A stretch of DNA of 64,000 nucleotides, taken from NCBI GenBank assembly GCA_050084985.1, contig JBITNC010000001.1, forward strand, positions 174,468,001 to 174,532,000, read 5' to 3'. A model generated the notes under the pieces. That model had not been told where the DNA came from, made no database searches, and worked only from the letters and a program-made list of their open reading frames with translations. Shown piece by piece: positions 22,130-34,029 of this stretch (positions are counted from its first letter, which is position 1; each line of letters begins with the position of its first letter). The position numbers were made by a program, and so were the translations under genes. Origin of the DNA: Nageia nagi. Its lineage: Eukaryota > Pinophyta.

Positions 22130-22680
22130 TAGAACTCCATTTAATTCTAACACCCCACATGCATGCCTTCCAATACCTGATATTAAATATGAAGGATGAG
22201 TTTTCTTTCATGTTTTAAAATTGAGCTCCAAAGTATATCATTACTATCCTTATAGATCTCTTGAACAATCCATATTCTCTTTACAGGCCAGTTAAGTTTC
22301 ATAGTACCTTAAATACTTCTTTTCCATAAGGTAAAGTTGCAGCCATCTAGTTCAACATACCTCATTTCTAAAAATGTAAAATACTGAAGAAGATCTTCAT
22401 TTAATTCTGACATTCCCATACCCTCCAACATCCTATGTTGTTTAAATGATGATTCCTCTTCCTCATTCCAAATATGAGCTTATAGTCCATCATTACTAAT
22501 TATGTAGATCATGTCTAATAGATCTTATTATCATATATTTTAATGTAGAGGTAGAACTCCATTTGAGCCTAACATCCTTACCCTCCAACACCTTGTGTTA
22601 TTTGAGAGATAAGTTCTCCTCCACATTACAAATTTGAAACTTTGAGTTTGATTATTACCATCTCTATAGGTCTTTGACCT
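22130..22680. repeat. Degenerate three-fold repeat
   Basis: Three related blocks start near 22133, 22396 and 22555 with (A/C)TCCATTTAATTCTAACA-like text. Each continues into CCCTCCAACACC(T/C)TGTGTT or a variant and then a CTCTTCCTCATT-like stretch. Spacing is uneven (about 263 and 159 bp) and identity is low, so this is an old duplication. Confidence 0.5.
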
Positions 22681-24262
22681 AAATTACAACAAATTAAGTT
22701 ATTTTAAGGTGTAATACAAGACTTAAAAGATAAAATTTAGAGAGTATAGATTAAAATCAAGGCTTGAGGATAAACTAAAGAGAGAATAAAAAAACCCAAA
22801 ATAGCCATTAGGATTTAAAGGATAAACCCTCATCATTGTAGAATATTGGTTTTTCCCATTGATGTCTCCTCATAATCCCTTGAATTATACAAACAAGTGA
22901 GGCCACTCCTTTCATTTATCATTAGGGCTCCTTTATTGCCCACCAAATATAACCAAATACCTACAACCCAAGAGTCAATCCAAATCAACATCCCTTAAGG
23001 ATTTTCCTTGGAAGTCTCAAGAATTCCTTAATATAGTTGATCATTCAATATAGGACCTCACATAGTGTTTGTTAGGTTTCTCCATCCTTATGCTTATCCT
23101 TAATCTCATTCACTTAGTATCCAATATGTCATATGGTTATCCAAGCTTATAGCTCCTTTAGATTCAAGGATGGTTTATAAGTTATTCATTTCGTTATCTT
23201 CCTCTCTACTATAGATCATTCACATAGGTCTCCAAAAGTCACCCATGAGCTTGACGAACCCTTATAACTTTGAAGTAATTGATAAGTTTACCATACATTG
23301 ATTAATCTATAATATCTTTGATTTTCTCATTAAAGTTGGTAAAATTTCTTTTCTCTTTGTGATTTACAATAAGAGTTATTCCCTATTTTGTATTAACAAC
23401 CATATTGAATAAAGCATTGATAATACTTTGATTATTTTTGTAGTTATTTTGAGATGAAATTATTATTAGAAGTACTCTCATTCAATTTATAACTCAAATC
23501 TCTTACTTCTAACGAAATAGTTTCTTGATGTAAATCAACACATTTCACTAAAAGTGTTATTTCTATAAGAAGATACAAATTTCTTCAATTGAATAACTAA
23601 ATAATCATGTAAGCTATCATGAATGTCAAAATTAGTATAGTAATATTATATCATGATGAGCTAGTTCTTGGATTTTTTTCATAACTTAATTTCATATATA
23701 ATTAGTTTTGTTTTCATATCATATGATAGAGCAAGATTTACTTTTCAACAATGTTTATCTTGAAGTGATGTATAAAGAAGTCTACATTGAAAGGGGAGTT
23801 TCACTAGAATATGTTTGTAATTTATAGAACCATTCAAGTGCATAACCTAAAAGATTTTTTAGAAATAGTTTAGCTTGAAGCTTATCATCATGTCAAAAAC
23901 TAATCTTATACTTTTTAATGATCACATATGGTGAATTTATATGAAGGTTTAAAATTTTGAATTTTTTGAGCTATTGGGAATGGGATGGTTAAGAATGATA
24001 TGTCTTAAGGGAGAGGTCATAAGAGAAGAATAAGAATTTGTAGTTTTCTTTGTGATATCTTTTTATTAATGTATTATTTGATCTATATATTTCTCATGTT
24101 AATTTACATATACTAAAACAAAGTCAAAATCTTGAAAATTCAAGATTATGTGATCTATAAATATTAAGGATTCTATGTGGAATATAGATTTGAGAAAAGA
24201 TAGTAGATGTGAGAGAAGAAAAATGAGGGTTATTGATAAAGATCAAAGGGATATGCCAAAAG
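22681..24262. other. No gene recognised
   Basis: Low-complexity AT-rich DNA with many short phrases but no frame, LTR end or RNA that could be supported. It may be degraded LTR or intergenic sequence. Confidence 0.35.
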
Positions 24263-24570
24263 AAAAAATGTATTAAACAAGGTTGTGGGGGCCTGATGGA
24301 GTGGTGAGATCTGGAGTTCACCATGAAGAGGTCAAGGGTTCGAATCTACAATTGAGTCAGCAGCTTGAGAGTAGGTGCAGATTGGAGTCCATTGATTGCT
24401 ATGATGTTTGACCCAAATTTTGACACATGGGGTCCACGTCACTTCACGTTAACATTCACCGACATTAGGTGAGGTTATAGTGGATGCCTCCCAGATTCAA
24501 ACTATTAACCTGTAGTAGATACTGTAAGCGCTGTAACTAATTCCTCTCTATAAAAAAATGTCTTAAACAA
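24263..24570 (+). mobile_element. tRNA-derived SINE with target-site duplications
   Basis: The body (about 24281-24551) starts with a tRNA-like head. An A-box-like TGATGGAGTGGTGAG lies near 24293 and a B box GGGTTCGAATC at 24336-24346, the usual spacing for an internal RNA polymerase III promoter. A non-tRNA body follows and ends in a short A-run. It is flanked by AAAAATGTATTAAACAA (24264-24280) and AAAAATGTCTTAAACAA (24554-24570), identical except for one base. That is the long target duplication produced by LINE-mediated insertion. The body keeps several CpGs, suggesting relative youth. It encodes no protein; transposition would depend on a LINE reverse transcriptase. Confidence 0.8.
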
Positions 24571-25165
24571 AAATATTGCAAGATTTTATATTAAAGGTGG
24601 AGGATTAAAAATCAATAATATTTGAATGGGTTGGGTTAGGATGTGATTAGGTGTAGGTTATGGAAGAATGAAACTAGGGTGTGGGTCTATTAAAGGATGG
24701 AGGAGTTGAGGAGAAACAATACAATCAATGACTTAGTTAAAGATAGATGGTAGTTTGATGACTAAAGTAGAAATAGATAAAGTTGATTACAAGGATGGAG
24801 GGGTATCTTTAGGAATAAACCTATTCCTTCATAATAAATTGAATAAGACATCTTTATTAGAAACACTTTTTTTTTTTAATTATAAATATTTTAAAAAGTA
24901 ACAATAAACATATTTCCAAATATAAAGATTACAAATAATTTAAATGTTAAATTATTAATTCTTTCATTGCAATCAATAAAAAAAAAATCTTTCTTATTTT
25001 TATATTCTTTATGAATTTTAATCCTAATATTTTTTATAATTATCCTCCCTATGATTTGACCTATGTTGATTAGGAAAGGTCATTTTAAGATAGAACTTCT
25101 CCTGAAAAGAGCAAAGCTTTTAGTTATAATATAACATGGTTCATATGCTTCCACCCAACACATTT
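24571..25165. other. No gene recognised
   Basis: AT-rich spacer between the SINE and the CpG-retaining island. Homopolymer T and A runs are present, with nothing coding. Confidence 0.35.
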
Positions 25166-25570
25166 ATATCCCTCCGCTCGGAGATCATTCAACTTATCTG
25201 AACGGGACACGTGTCTCGTATCGATTCACTTCTTAGATTTTCTGATCTGACATGTGACAGTAAAGCTGCGACTCCGTGTGGAAATAAGTACAGACTATTG
25301 ATAATTTCTTTAAGGTTTCACGTGAGTCAGAGTATGGACAAGCACCGTCAGACTGCCTACGTGGACAGACCTTATCTGCTTAGGAAACACCACGTGTATA
25401 ACGATATTTCGGTCCACGTCGGATGTTTATGTTTCTCTTTTGTTATGCGCGGAGGAGAACGAGACGTTGCAGAAGTTGTGGGCCCCACCGTCAAAACTGT
25501 GGCTAGCTTTAAAAGGAGGTTCGACTGTTGACGGTGTGCAGCCAGCAATCAAATTTGATTGGTAGAGCAA
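25166..25570. promoter_or_regulatory. CpG-retaining, G-box-rich promoter-like island
   Basis: About 23 CpGs fall within roughly 365 bp, whereas most kilobases of this window have only a handful. Five ACGT cores are visible: the palindrome GACACGTGTC at 25206-25215, TCACGTGA at 25318-25325, TACGTGG at 25358-25364, CCACGTGTA at 25390-25398 and CCACGTCGG at 25414-25422. CACGTG G-boxes and ACGTGG/T elements bind plant bZIP and bHLH factors, including ABA-responsive ones. A TATA-like TTTAAAAGG lies at 25508-25516, about 90 bp downstream of the last ACGT, followed by a perfect 16-bp palindrome CAATCAAATTTGATTG at 25546-25561. The arrangement suggests a plus-strand promoter, but no downstream exon was recognised. 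A 106-residue open frame across 25211-25531 is probably incidental. Confidence 0.5.
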
Positions 25571-25971
25571 ATTTTTTTTTAATGGAATCCCCGCTGTGTT
25601 TCTAAGAAATACACAGGGAAAGTTAATCTTTAGCACGAGGGGGTAATTGGTAAATAAATAGAGGTATTTTTTTCGTCAAATTCATTTAAGACTTGTTTCT
25701 TATATGATCGTACTACGGTAATTATTGTAGATTCTATGTATTCCAATTAAGAGGAAGAGAAATGAACCTAACCTCTTCATGAGAGTTTTAACATACTCTT
25801 TCTCCAACTTTCCTATTAGGTTTTTTGTATGAGAGCAAATTATCAATTGAAAGATTCCTTTTTTATTATTATTATTACCTTTCTTGACACGTAAAATATT
25901 TATGTGTGCTGTATTAAATTTTTTTAGTTTGTTTGACTTTCATGATTGAATATTACAAAAATATTTTTGAA
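25571..25971. other. Downstream flank of the promoter-like island
   Basis: CpG content declines within about 150 bp. A small inverted repeat CTGTGTTTC/GAAATACACAG sits at 25594-25616. An ATG at 25582 opens only a few codons. No exon, miRNA-like long hairpin or tRNA is supported. Confidence 0.35.
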
Positions 25972-27260
25972 TGATATACACACATAGTTACCCTAGTTCG
26001 ATCGATGTGGTCTACTTCTAGCAAATAACAATCCATTATTGTGGAGTCCATTTTGCAATGTCACTTGTATAATCCTTCTTGCTTCACTTGTTTGTTTGTT
26101 GATGCCGAATCACACAATCATTGTAAGCTCTCCATTGATTCCCTTCTTTGAAGATGACTCTCTTTCCAACGAAAGTCTTTGAGCATAGGTCCACGTATCT
26201 TGTCCTGGGATAACATCTTTAGAACTACTCTTTGTCTTTTTCTTTACATCATGACGATTATGTCTTCCACTTCTTTCTCCATGGCAATAATCTTGTCCAT
26301 GTTCTTTTTCTTCTTCTATGCAAGTTTTAAATGCATCTCCAATATTACTCTCATGGTTTTGTTATTTTTCATGGACTTTACAATAAAATGGAGTCTTCTA
26401 CATTCTTTTCAAACATATGCTAACTCCCTTTTGGGAGAAAAATCCACTAAAAGGAATTCACTTTTTTCATACTTCATATTCCATTTTATAACATTTAAGG
26501 GATTGCAGATTTGGAGTTTATGGTTACATAGTGATAAGATAATATTTGTTAGTTTTCCTCCTTTACAATATGATCTCTCATCCTCACAACAATAATCTCC
26601 CTCATTTGTATTCCCATAATATTGTTTTGGCCTCATATGGTTACATTCTTTTATCTTTTTGGATTTTGCAAAATAGTCAAAACTGCTTTTGGTGCCATTT
26701 TGGCATGACCACAACTTCATGAACATAATTCTAAATGTCACGAAATTTCATCTAGGTGTTCCTGGATATATGTATCTTAACTGGTATAAATTTCACACTT
26801 TAAATCCTTATTAGTATCTTCAAGCATTGTCATCAAGTTGGCCTCCAACATAGATTAGCATCTGTCAACTATCAAAATTGATTGTCATGAACACAAAATG
26901 ATAATTTACCATTTGTGAGCATCATAACTTGCAAGTATTTAATCCAAATGCCTTCAAATTTTAACCACATGTTAATCATAGTACGAGGTATCAATAATTC
27001 AAATTTCAAGATATGAATCAACCTGACCTTCTCTTGGTGAGTCCATCAATAAAGCCTTCCATGCATATTTTGCATTTTTTTATATTTAACTCCAAATTTC
27101 GAAAAGCCATACCTTACAAATCATAGCTTCATTTTATTCACCATTTGAAACATTGGAATCATGGAAGAGACCTATTTAACATGGAAGAGAATAATCAACA
27201 AAAATTATAAATTTGAAAAATCACTTTTTTTTTTAAGACTTCGGAATCAATTTCGAATCA
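25972..27260. repeat. 1.29-kb direct repeat, copy A (possible LTR)
   Basis: This segment matches 27783-29070 over its whole length, starting TGATATACACACATAG and ending TTTCGAATCA against TGATGTACACACATAG and TTTCAGATCA. The TG...CA termini, equal length (1289 and 1288 bp) and direct orientation fit an LTR pair. The minus strand shows coding-like text conserved in both copies (for example KECRRLHFIV and KNMDKIIAMEKEVED), but both copies share a stop at the same place, so protein function is doubtful. No accepted LTR element of this structure comes to mind. Confidence 0.65.
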
Positions 27261-27782
27261 CTCATCCAATTTTAGGGGATTTTGGTACCACAAAAGCCTT
27301 GGAATCAAAACAATGAGGAAAACCAATCCTCACACACATAGAAATCTACTTATCTTATTGGATCGCACAATATGACATCTTAGGTACATCACTTCATATT
27401 CTCATTAATCAATAAGCAAAAGACTCTTCATTCCAACATAGCTTTCTCACTCCTGAAAACTACCGAGAAGATGTGCACTTATTCCACCAGAATTCATGTT
27501 GAGACAAATATTGCATTGGAAATATTTTTTCAATTGTTAATAAAAATTCGATGATAAGAGAAGTGAAATTTTACCTCAACCCTTCATACTTCCAATCCAT
27601 AAATCCACAAAAGCACCCATTCCCACTTTTCAAATGGGCTCCATCAGTTCCTAGTAAAAGAACTATTTTGATACTAACTTGATCTGTAAACCCTACTTCA
27701 GGATTTAATTTGGATCTTCACACATTGTTCATTTTAGTGCTTATGAAAATAATAATGTACACCAAATCAAAAACACTCAAAA
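27261..27782. other. 522-bp interval between the direct repeats
   Basis: If the flanking repeats are LTRs, this is the entire internal region. A TGGTACCACAAAAGCC phrase at 27283 faintly resembles a primer-binding site but lies 22 bp inside, and no polypurine tract precedes copy B. No coding frame exists. Either this is a deleted non-autonomous LTR element or the whole is a segmental tandem duplication. Confidence 0.45.
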
Positions 27783-29070
27783 TGATGTACACACATAGTT
27801 ACCTTGGTTCTATCGATGTGGTCTACATACAACAAATAGCAATCCATTATTGTAGAGTCCATTTTACAAGATCACTTGTATGATCATTCTTGCTTCACTC
27901 TTTTGTTTATCGAAGCCGAATCAAATGATCATTGTAGGCTCTCCATTGAATCCCTTCTTTGAAGATGACTCTTTTCAATGAAAGTCTTTGAGCATAGTTC
28001 CACATATCTTATCTTCGGATGACATCTTTAGAACTACTCTTTGTATTTTTCTTTTCATCATGGCGATTATGTCTTCCACTTCTTTCTCCATTGCAATAAT
28101 TCTATCCATGTTCTTTTTTTTTTCTTCTATGTAAGCTTAAAATGCACCTCTAATATTACTTTCATGGTTTTGTTATTTTCCATAGAGTTTACAATAAAAT
28201 GGAGTCTTCTACATTCTTGTCAAACCTACACTAACTCCCTTTTGGGAGAAAAATTCACTAAAAGAAATTCACTTTTTCCATACTCCATGTTCCCTTTTAT
28301 AACATTAAGGGATTACAAATTTGAAGTTTATGATTACAAGATGATAAGATAATATTTGTTAGTTTTCCTCCTTTACAATATGATCTCTCATCCTCACAAC
28401 AATCATCTCCCTTATTTGTATTCCTATAGCATTTTTTGACATCATATGGTTATAAATTTTCCTATCTTTTTGGATTCTGCAAAACAATCAAAACTGCTTC
28501 TAGTGCCATTTTGGCATGACCACAACTTCATGACCATAATTCTAAATGTCACAAAATTTCATCTAGGTGTTCTTGGATATATGTAGCTTAATTGGTACAA
28601 ATTTCACACTTTAAATCCTTATTGGTAGATCCAAGTATCGTTATCAAGTTGGCCTCCAACGTAAATTTGCACTTGGCAGCTATCAAAATTTTGACTGTCA
28701 TGAATGCAGAATGATAATTTACCATTTTATGAGCACCATAAATTTTAAGTATTTAATTCAAATACCTTAAAATTTTAACCACATGTTAAACATAATATGA
28801 GATACAAATGATTCAAATTTCAAGCTATGAATCAACCTGACCTTCCCCTGGTGATTCCATCAATAGAGGCCTCCATGCATGTTTTACATTTTTTTATATT
28901 TAACGCCAAATTTTGAAAAGCCATAACTTACAAACCATAGTTTTGTTTTATTTTCCATTTGAAGCATTTAAATCATGGAAGAGAGCTCTTTAACATGGAA
29001 GAGTATAATCAATAAAATTATAAACTTGAAAAATCACCTTTTTTAAGACTCCAAAATCCATTTCAGATCA
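27783..29070. repeat. 1.29-kb direct repeat, copy B (possible LTR)
   Basis: Partner of 25972-27260. Differences from copy A are dominated by transitions and small indels, visible for example in the stretch GAAGATGACTCTCTTTCCAA against GAAGATGACTCTTTTCAATG. The outer 5-bp flanks (TTGAA before copy A, AATAT after copy B) do not match, so no target duplication supports the LTR view. Confidence 0.65.
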
Positions 29071-31559
29071 AATATCTAAAGTAATATTGCCTATTGTATT
29101 CTCTAATAATAAGAATATTTAGAAAGCAAAGAATTCCTAACACAAGAAGAAAGTATCTCTACCAATCGAAGGAAGTATGAAATTTTGAAGACCATTCCAA
29201 GCAACACATAAGTAAAGAGATGGAGAGAAGCCGACTTGGTCATTGTAGTAATCGAATCTTGTGTGTTAAGCTTAGAGTTTTATTTGATCTCACTATTTTT
29301 ATTTCACCTATTATTATATATAATGTAGGCATGAATAAATCTAAGAAATACTATTAGTAATAAACCAATAGATTGAAAATGTACATATTTCAAATAAAAA
29401 ACTAATAAAAAATCCATAATATGCATAAAGAATTTAAGTTCAATATTTCATATGAAAATAATCAAAGACAATATCAAAATTTGTATTGACATTTAATAAC
29501 ATAATTAAATTTGAGCGAAGCTTCATTGATCGAAAATATACAATTCAATACAAAATAAATTAAACAAATATATAGAATATAATAAATCTTGACAATGCCA
29601 TCTTGGATAGCCTAAAAAGTTACAAATAAATATATAAAATTTTGTAATGTAGCCATCCAAATTCTTGAAAAATTTAAAGATAAAAAATATAAAGTAATAA
29701 TTATCATTTCGTTTCAATTAAATTTTTGCGTTAGAATGTAGAAGTGTAAATATTAAGCAAAAAAAAATTCCTATTAATAAGAGGAAAAATATATTAAATT
29801 TTTTTTGTTGTTTATTTCCTTCAAAAGTATAGTGTATATAGCCAAGTTGAAAATGCCAAAATTTTAAACCCTTCAAGTAAAATTTTTCGTATTAAAAATT
29901 AAATTCAAGAGTTTAAAAATTTGAACATACCTATTAAATTAGTAGTAGCAGCCAAGCGATAGCCTATTCCATATATTCAAGTTCTTTTGGCTCCATCCTC
30001 ATATTCAATTGATCTCTTTCTTCCCAAACTTGTAACTAAAATATCATACTTAGCTAATGCATGCAATATTAAATTGATCCCTAGTTGCATGCATGTTGAT
30101 GGTAGGGGGGCTACTAGGCAGCATTATGGGGCAAGGAGAATGAGGTCTTGCAGTTGCAATAGTTGCATGTAACATTAATTGCAATTTGCATGTAGACTAG
30201 TAGACTACTAGTATTATTACAAAGTCACAAACTACTACTATTAGTAAAAATAATTACGAGCAAATTTTAAAGTTTCTCTTCGTTTGAAGTTCTAAAATTT
30301 ATTTTATCCTTCACTGTTGATAGGTAATTTAAATTTTTATTTTTCAAATGATAGAAAATGTTTAATAAACCCTTCTATGATGGGTAAAGTAGTCATTAAT
30401 GGGTGTTGAAGGGTTCAATTTTGATCCTATAGTGTAGCTTTATGACACTAATATTAAATTATAGTAAATAAAAATATTAAATGTAATATATATGTATGTA
30501 TACATTAATAACTCAATGCTAAGAATATAAGTTTTATAATATATAAAATTTTATTTTTTGGATGAATAATTAATTATATTAATAAAATATAAAGGTTTAC
30601 AATAACAAATTGGGTGGATCAATGACATCCTTTTATGAGTCAAATTAAATCAATTGGGCTAAGAGTTATTAAATCATTAAAAACTATTTTTAAAGGTTTG
30701 AGTTTGGACCAATTCATGCAAAATGGAGTTTAAGAGATTAAACCACCACTAAATTATAGTACTGGTGGTATCATGTAGCTCAACAACATCCTCCTCGATA
30801 TATTGCAATGGATTAGTAGGTATTAGGATATGCCAATCATCTTCATTAATGACATCAACAAGCCAACTAGAGTCATAATCAGCACCCTCATTACCTTATC
30901 CAACAATTGGAACAAATTTTAGAGCGCATATCACAACCATCTCATTGTCACGATGAGTTTTCCTGATGATCATTAATGAGCCTATTAATTAGATGAGGTT
31001 GAGATCAATATAGCTCAATATGATCATGTCTTGCATGAGGAGGATGTAGCTTATATATTTATATTACAAGAAGAAAAATATTGGGGGTGCTGATTGATTG
31101 CCCATGGAAAGAAAGAAATCATATTAATGTCCATATATGACCAAAAGCAATCAATGGGATTGAGGATTATACAAGTCCAAAGCAACATGATGGGCTTAGT
31201 GGCCCTCAATCAAAGAAAACTAAAAGTATAAGAATAATATAAGGACTAATCCCTAAAGAAAATAAATAGTTAAACAAAGAAGCATGGAGAGCAAACAAGG
31301 TTAGGGGAGAGGTCTCTCTTAAGTTGTCTGACTGTGTACTCTCGAAATGAGCTATGTTTGCATCGGTATTGATGTAGCTAAAGAAGGTCATGATCTACTA
31401 TGATCTCATGGAATTAAGGTCAGCATGCACCCTCTATCTGGTATATTGAATAGGTTGAGGTGAGTTCTCAATCCTCTACCTATGAAATCCCTCTCCTAAG
31501 GTAATCAAGAAGAAGGAGGTAATAAAGTGATCCCCTATCAGGTATTGGGAGTCTGATAA
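29071..31559. other. No gene recognised
   Basis: AT-rich sequence. A short stretch at 30060-30200 is less AT-rich, with TGCATGCATG and repeated TAGACTAGTAGACTACTAG text. From about 30780 onward a minus-strand frame has short coding-like runs (for example DWHILIPTNPLQYIEED) that may be the very 3' part of the LINE that follows, but no motif confirms this. Confidence 0.35.
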
Positions 31560-32072
31560 TAGATGCTTCCTAAGAAGAAAAGTCTCTCTAAGATAGAGTG
31601 CTAAATAACGATGGTTCAAGAATTGGAAAAAAATTGAGATCAAGCTATGTGCATCCCAAAAAATATAATGGTACTACCCTTGGATCTCATAATAGATTGA
31701 GCATTGGAAGATGAAATAATTCTCATTATCAAGCTCTATCAAGCATAATTAGTAAACTCAAAGCTCACATGCCAATTGGTGGTCAATATCAATCTAGATT
31801 TGGTGGGAGCACACTCTGAATTGACCTAGAAACATTTGTAAACTAGGAGGGAGGTGTAGGCTGAAGTAAGTGGGAGGTTAAATCAACCCTCTATCAATCC
31901 TTAGGAAGTGATGTGAGTAGTACAAAAGCTTGGGTGTGAGGAAATATTAAGGGGAAATCCAAATGCACCGAATATAGGCCCTATAAAGTATGTCTCTAAT
32001 CAATGCCAATGTAACATTTAGATCTCTATCAATGTCTCCTTGGTGTATAGGTAACTAGTCCGATGAAAACCT
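31560..32072 (-). pseudogene. LINE-A, C-terminal fragment left of Copia-B
   Basis: On the minus strand this continues the LINE whose body is at 46616-49480, the two parts being separated by Copia-B. Readable segments are VCSHQI then IDIDHQLACEL, ENYFIFQCSIYYEIQG and FLNHRYLALYLREF. These correspond to the post-RT tail of plant LINEs with an RxSSHxLxIExGR motif followed by a Cys-containing finger (ExxYHFxxxCPxYxxxR). Stops are frequent. The junction base pair is defined by the Copia-B terminus at 32073 and its 5-bp duplication AACCT (32068-32072). Confidence 0.62.
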
Positions 32073-32567
32073 TGAGAGAATTAAACTATAACAAGAACAA
32101 TCCTAAACTATGAAGATCACATGAAAGCTCATAACTACATCTAAAAAACTCACAAAGCAATATCACAACATAATATGTAAGTGGTTCCTCCAACTAGGAG
32201 TACATCCATTAACTATATCTTTACTTCAATCACAAATACAACTCTCTTACAATTCTCCTAATCTCAACTTCTACACTTCTATCCTATAGCATAACTTTAC
32301 TCCATAATTGGTGTGTGATCACAAAGAGGGATCCTTCTATTTATAGGCCAAAATCTCTCTTTGGATCACCCTTTTATCTAATGTACAAAAGCATGACATG
32401 CACATCCTTTTACCTAAGGGGCATGCTCATGACATGGAGTGTAGGACAAGTTACATTATCATATTCACTTAAATACTTAAGGTATCAAATGATACCCTTG
32501 AGTATTAGTGAACTTAGATACAAGATTTAATACAAACCTTTACAATAATGCATTATACATTCCAACA
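32073..32567 (-). repeat. Copia-B 3' LTR
   Basis: Runs from TGAGAGAATTAAACTATAAC to TACATTCCAACA on the plus strand; on the minus strand it begins TGTTGGAATGTA and ends CTCTCA. It is collinear with 46121-46615 at the same 495-bp length. It carries pairs such as ATGACATGCACATCC and TAAATACTTAAGGTATCAAA that occur identically in the partner. Confidence 0.9.
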
Positions 32568-32578
32568 CTCCCCCTTAA
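32568..32578 (-). other. Copia-B polypurine tract
   Basis: The plus strand CTCCCCCTTAA follows the LTR inner end, giving TTAAGGGGGAG on the minus strand immediately before the 3' LTR. Confidence 0.75.
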
Positions 32579-33429
32579 TGCAATATTGGGATAGAGCAAG
32601 TAAGAGAGAAAAGTAAGAGAGTTCTCCTCCAAATAGATACAATGAAGATGAGAATTTTTTACATATTTGTGAAGTAAAAAAGACCTAATTTAAGATTTAC
32701 TACTTTGCCAAATACAATCATTAACCATAACCAGTTTTAATGTACATAAAGTAGTCATCCAACTGGAATTCATGAAGAGTCTCCAAGAGTCTGCATACCT
32801 GAGGTAAGTAACCTGCAATCTCAAAAGAACTTGCAAGTCATAAGTAATTAAAATAACAAGATTAGTTAGATGCATCATAGTCATATCAACAAGGATAGAT
32901 GAATCACACAAATGCCATCATGAATTGATTAATAGTGCACTATAAGTCATCACGAAAATGCCATGCTAAGAACTTATAGTCACCTGCTGTATATAAAACA
33001 TGTGTTGATTATCATTACAACATAGAGAAAGCACATACGAGTTCTTCACATATGGACAACTAAACAATGCCAAAAGACACGTAAGAGTTCCTCACATATG
33101 GATAACTGAACAATGCTAGATTGACCAAAAATAGAGTATGCACATATGAGTTCCTCACATATGGATAACTAAATAGTACCAAAAGACACATAAGAGTTCC
33201 TCACACATGGACAATTGAATAGTGCTAGATTGGCCAATTTATACAATAAGTTCCTCATGCAGAGTGAACATACCACAAAGGTGTACAATAAAATCAACAC
33301 TATACAACATAAAATTCTCTTAAGGCTGAAGTTATCATCACAAACATGAATTCAACACAAGAATTCAAACTTCACTCCTCCTTGAGGGTAACTTCACCAA
33401 CCTGATATCATCCCTAAGCTTACATAATT
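32579..33429 (-). other. Copia-B 3' untranslated region
   Basis: Non-coding interval sharing its first 100 bp with the Copia-A 3' region. A higher-order tandem repeat lies inside it at 33039-33260 (separate entry). No gene is visible. Confidence 0.6.
33039..33260 (-). repeat. Two-unit higher-order repeat in Copia-B 3' UTR
   Basis: GAGTTC(C/T)TCACATATGGA recurs at 33039, 33085, 33148 and 33194, with a degenerate fifth start near 33248. Spacings alternate 46, 63, 46 and 54 bp: short units contain CCAAAAGACAC and long units contain TGCTAGATTG. A composite unit of about 109 bp has therefore been duplicated. Confidence 0.75.
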
Positions 33430-33960
33430 TAGCTTCTAAGAGGGGCTTGGTGAACAAATTAGCAGAGTTCAAGGTGGATGGATAAACTCTAGGTGTATGA
33501 TGCCATCAAGAACCTTCTCCTTGATAAAATGGGCATGGATTTCTACATGCTTTATTCTTTGATGAAACATTGAATTCTTAGCCAAATAAATAGCCAACTG
33601 ATTATTTAAAGAGATCAAAGATGAGCCACCTTGCTCATACCCAATTTATTTCAGAATATGCCTTAGCAAAATGGCTTCCTAAGCTGCAATAGACATGGCA
33701 TGATATTTAGCTTCTATGGTGGAAAGAGAAACAAGAGACTACTTCTTGGAAGCCCAAGAGATAGCACCTGAACCAATGCTAAACACATACATAGAGGTTG
33801 ACTTCCTATCATTTCTATCTCCTAATAGTTAGAATTTTAGAATCTAAAGAGAACATATGAGGGCAACTTAGAATACTTGAGAGCAAGATCCTTAGTCCCT
33901 GTAACATACCCCAAGATTTGCTTAACAGCATTAAGGTGTTCAACATAAGGTTTTTGCATG
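33430..33960 (-). pseudogene. Copia-B RNase H domain, broken
   Basis: The minus strand shows STIEAKYHAMSIAA then EAILLRHILK and IGYEQGG, LNNQLAIYLAKN, and KHVEIHAHFIKEKVLDGIIH, then the usual polyprotein end (NLFTKPLLEAK). The Asp of the (C/S)DNQxAI motif is again Asn, as in Copia-A, which suggests the change was inherited within the family or results from the same mutational bias. Several in-frame stops (TAG, TAA) interrupt it. Confidence 0.75.
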
Positions 33961-34029
33961 AATCATGCCATCAAATTCATTTTAAAGGTAATATCTAGCT
34001 TGGATATAGTCAAATACAAAAGACTACCA

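Noticed and set aside
24281-24360. Possible tRNA gene
   Set aside because: It has a B box and A-box-like motif, but no cloverleaf could be drawn; the long body and target duplications show a SINE head.
25211-25531. 106-residue open frame in the CpG-rich island
   Set aside because: No domain, no start context, and the region's G-box cluster and TATA-like motif indicate regulatory rather than coding DNA.
26179-26595. Hydrophobic 138-residue plus-strand frame in direct repeat copy A
   Set aside because: The equivalent frame in copy B is shortened and shifted; the conserved signal is on the minus strand.
30060-30200. GC-richer patch with TGCATGCATG as a promoter
   Set aside because: RY-like words alone, no TATA arrangement, no CpG retention and no gene nearby.
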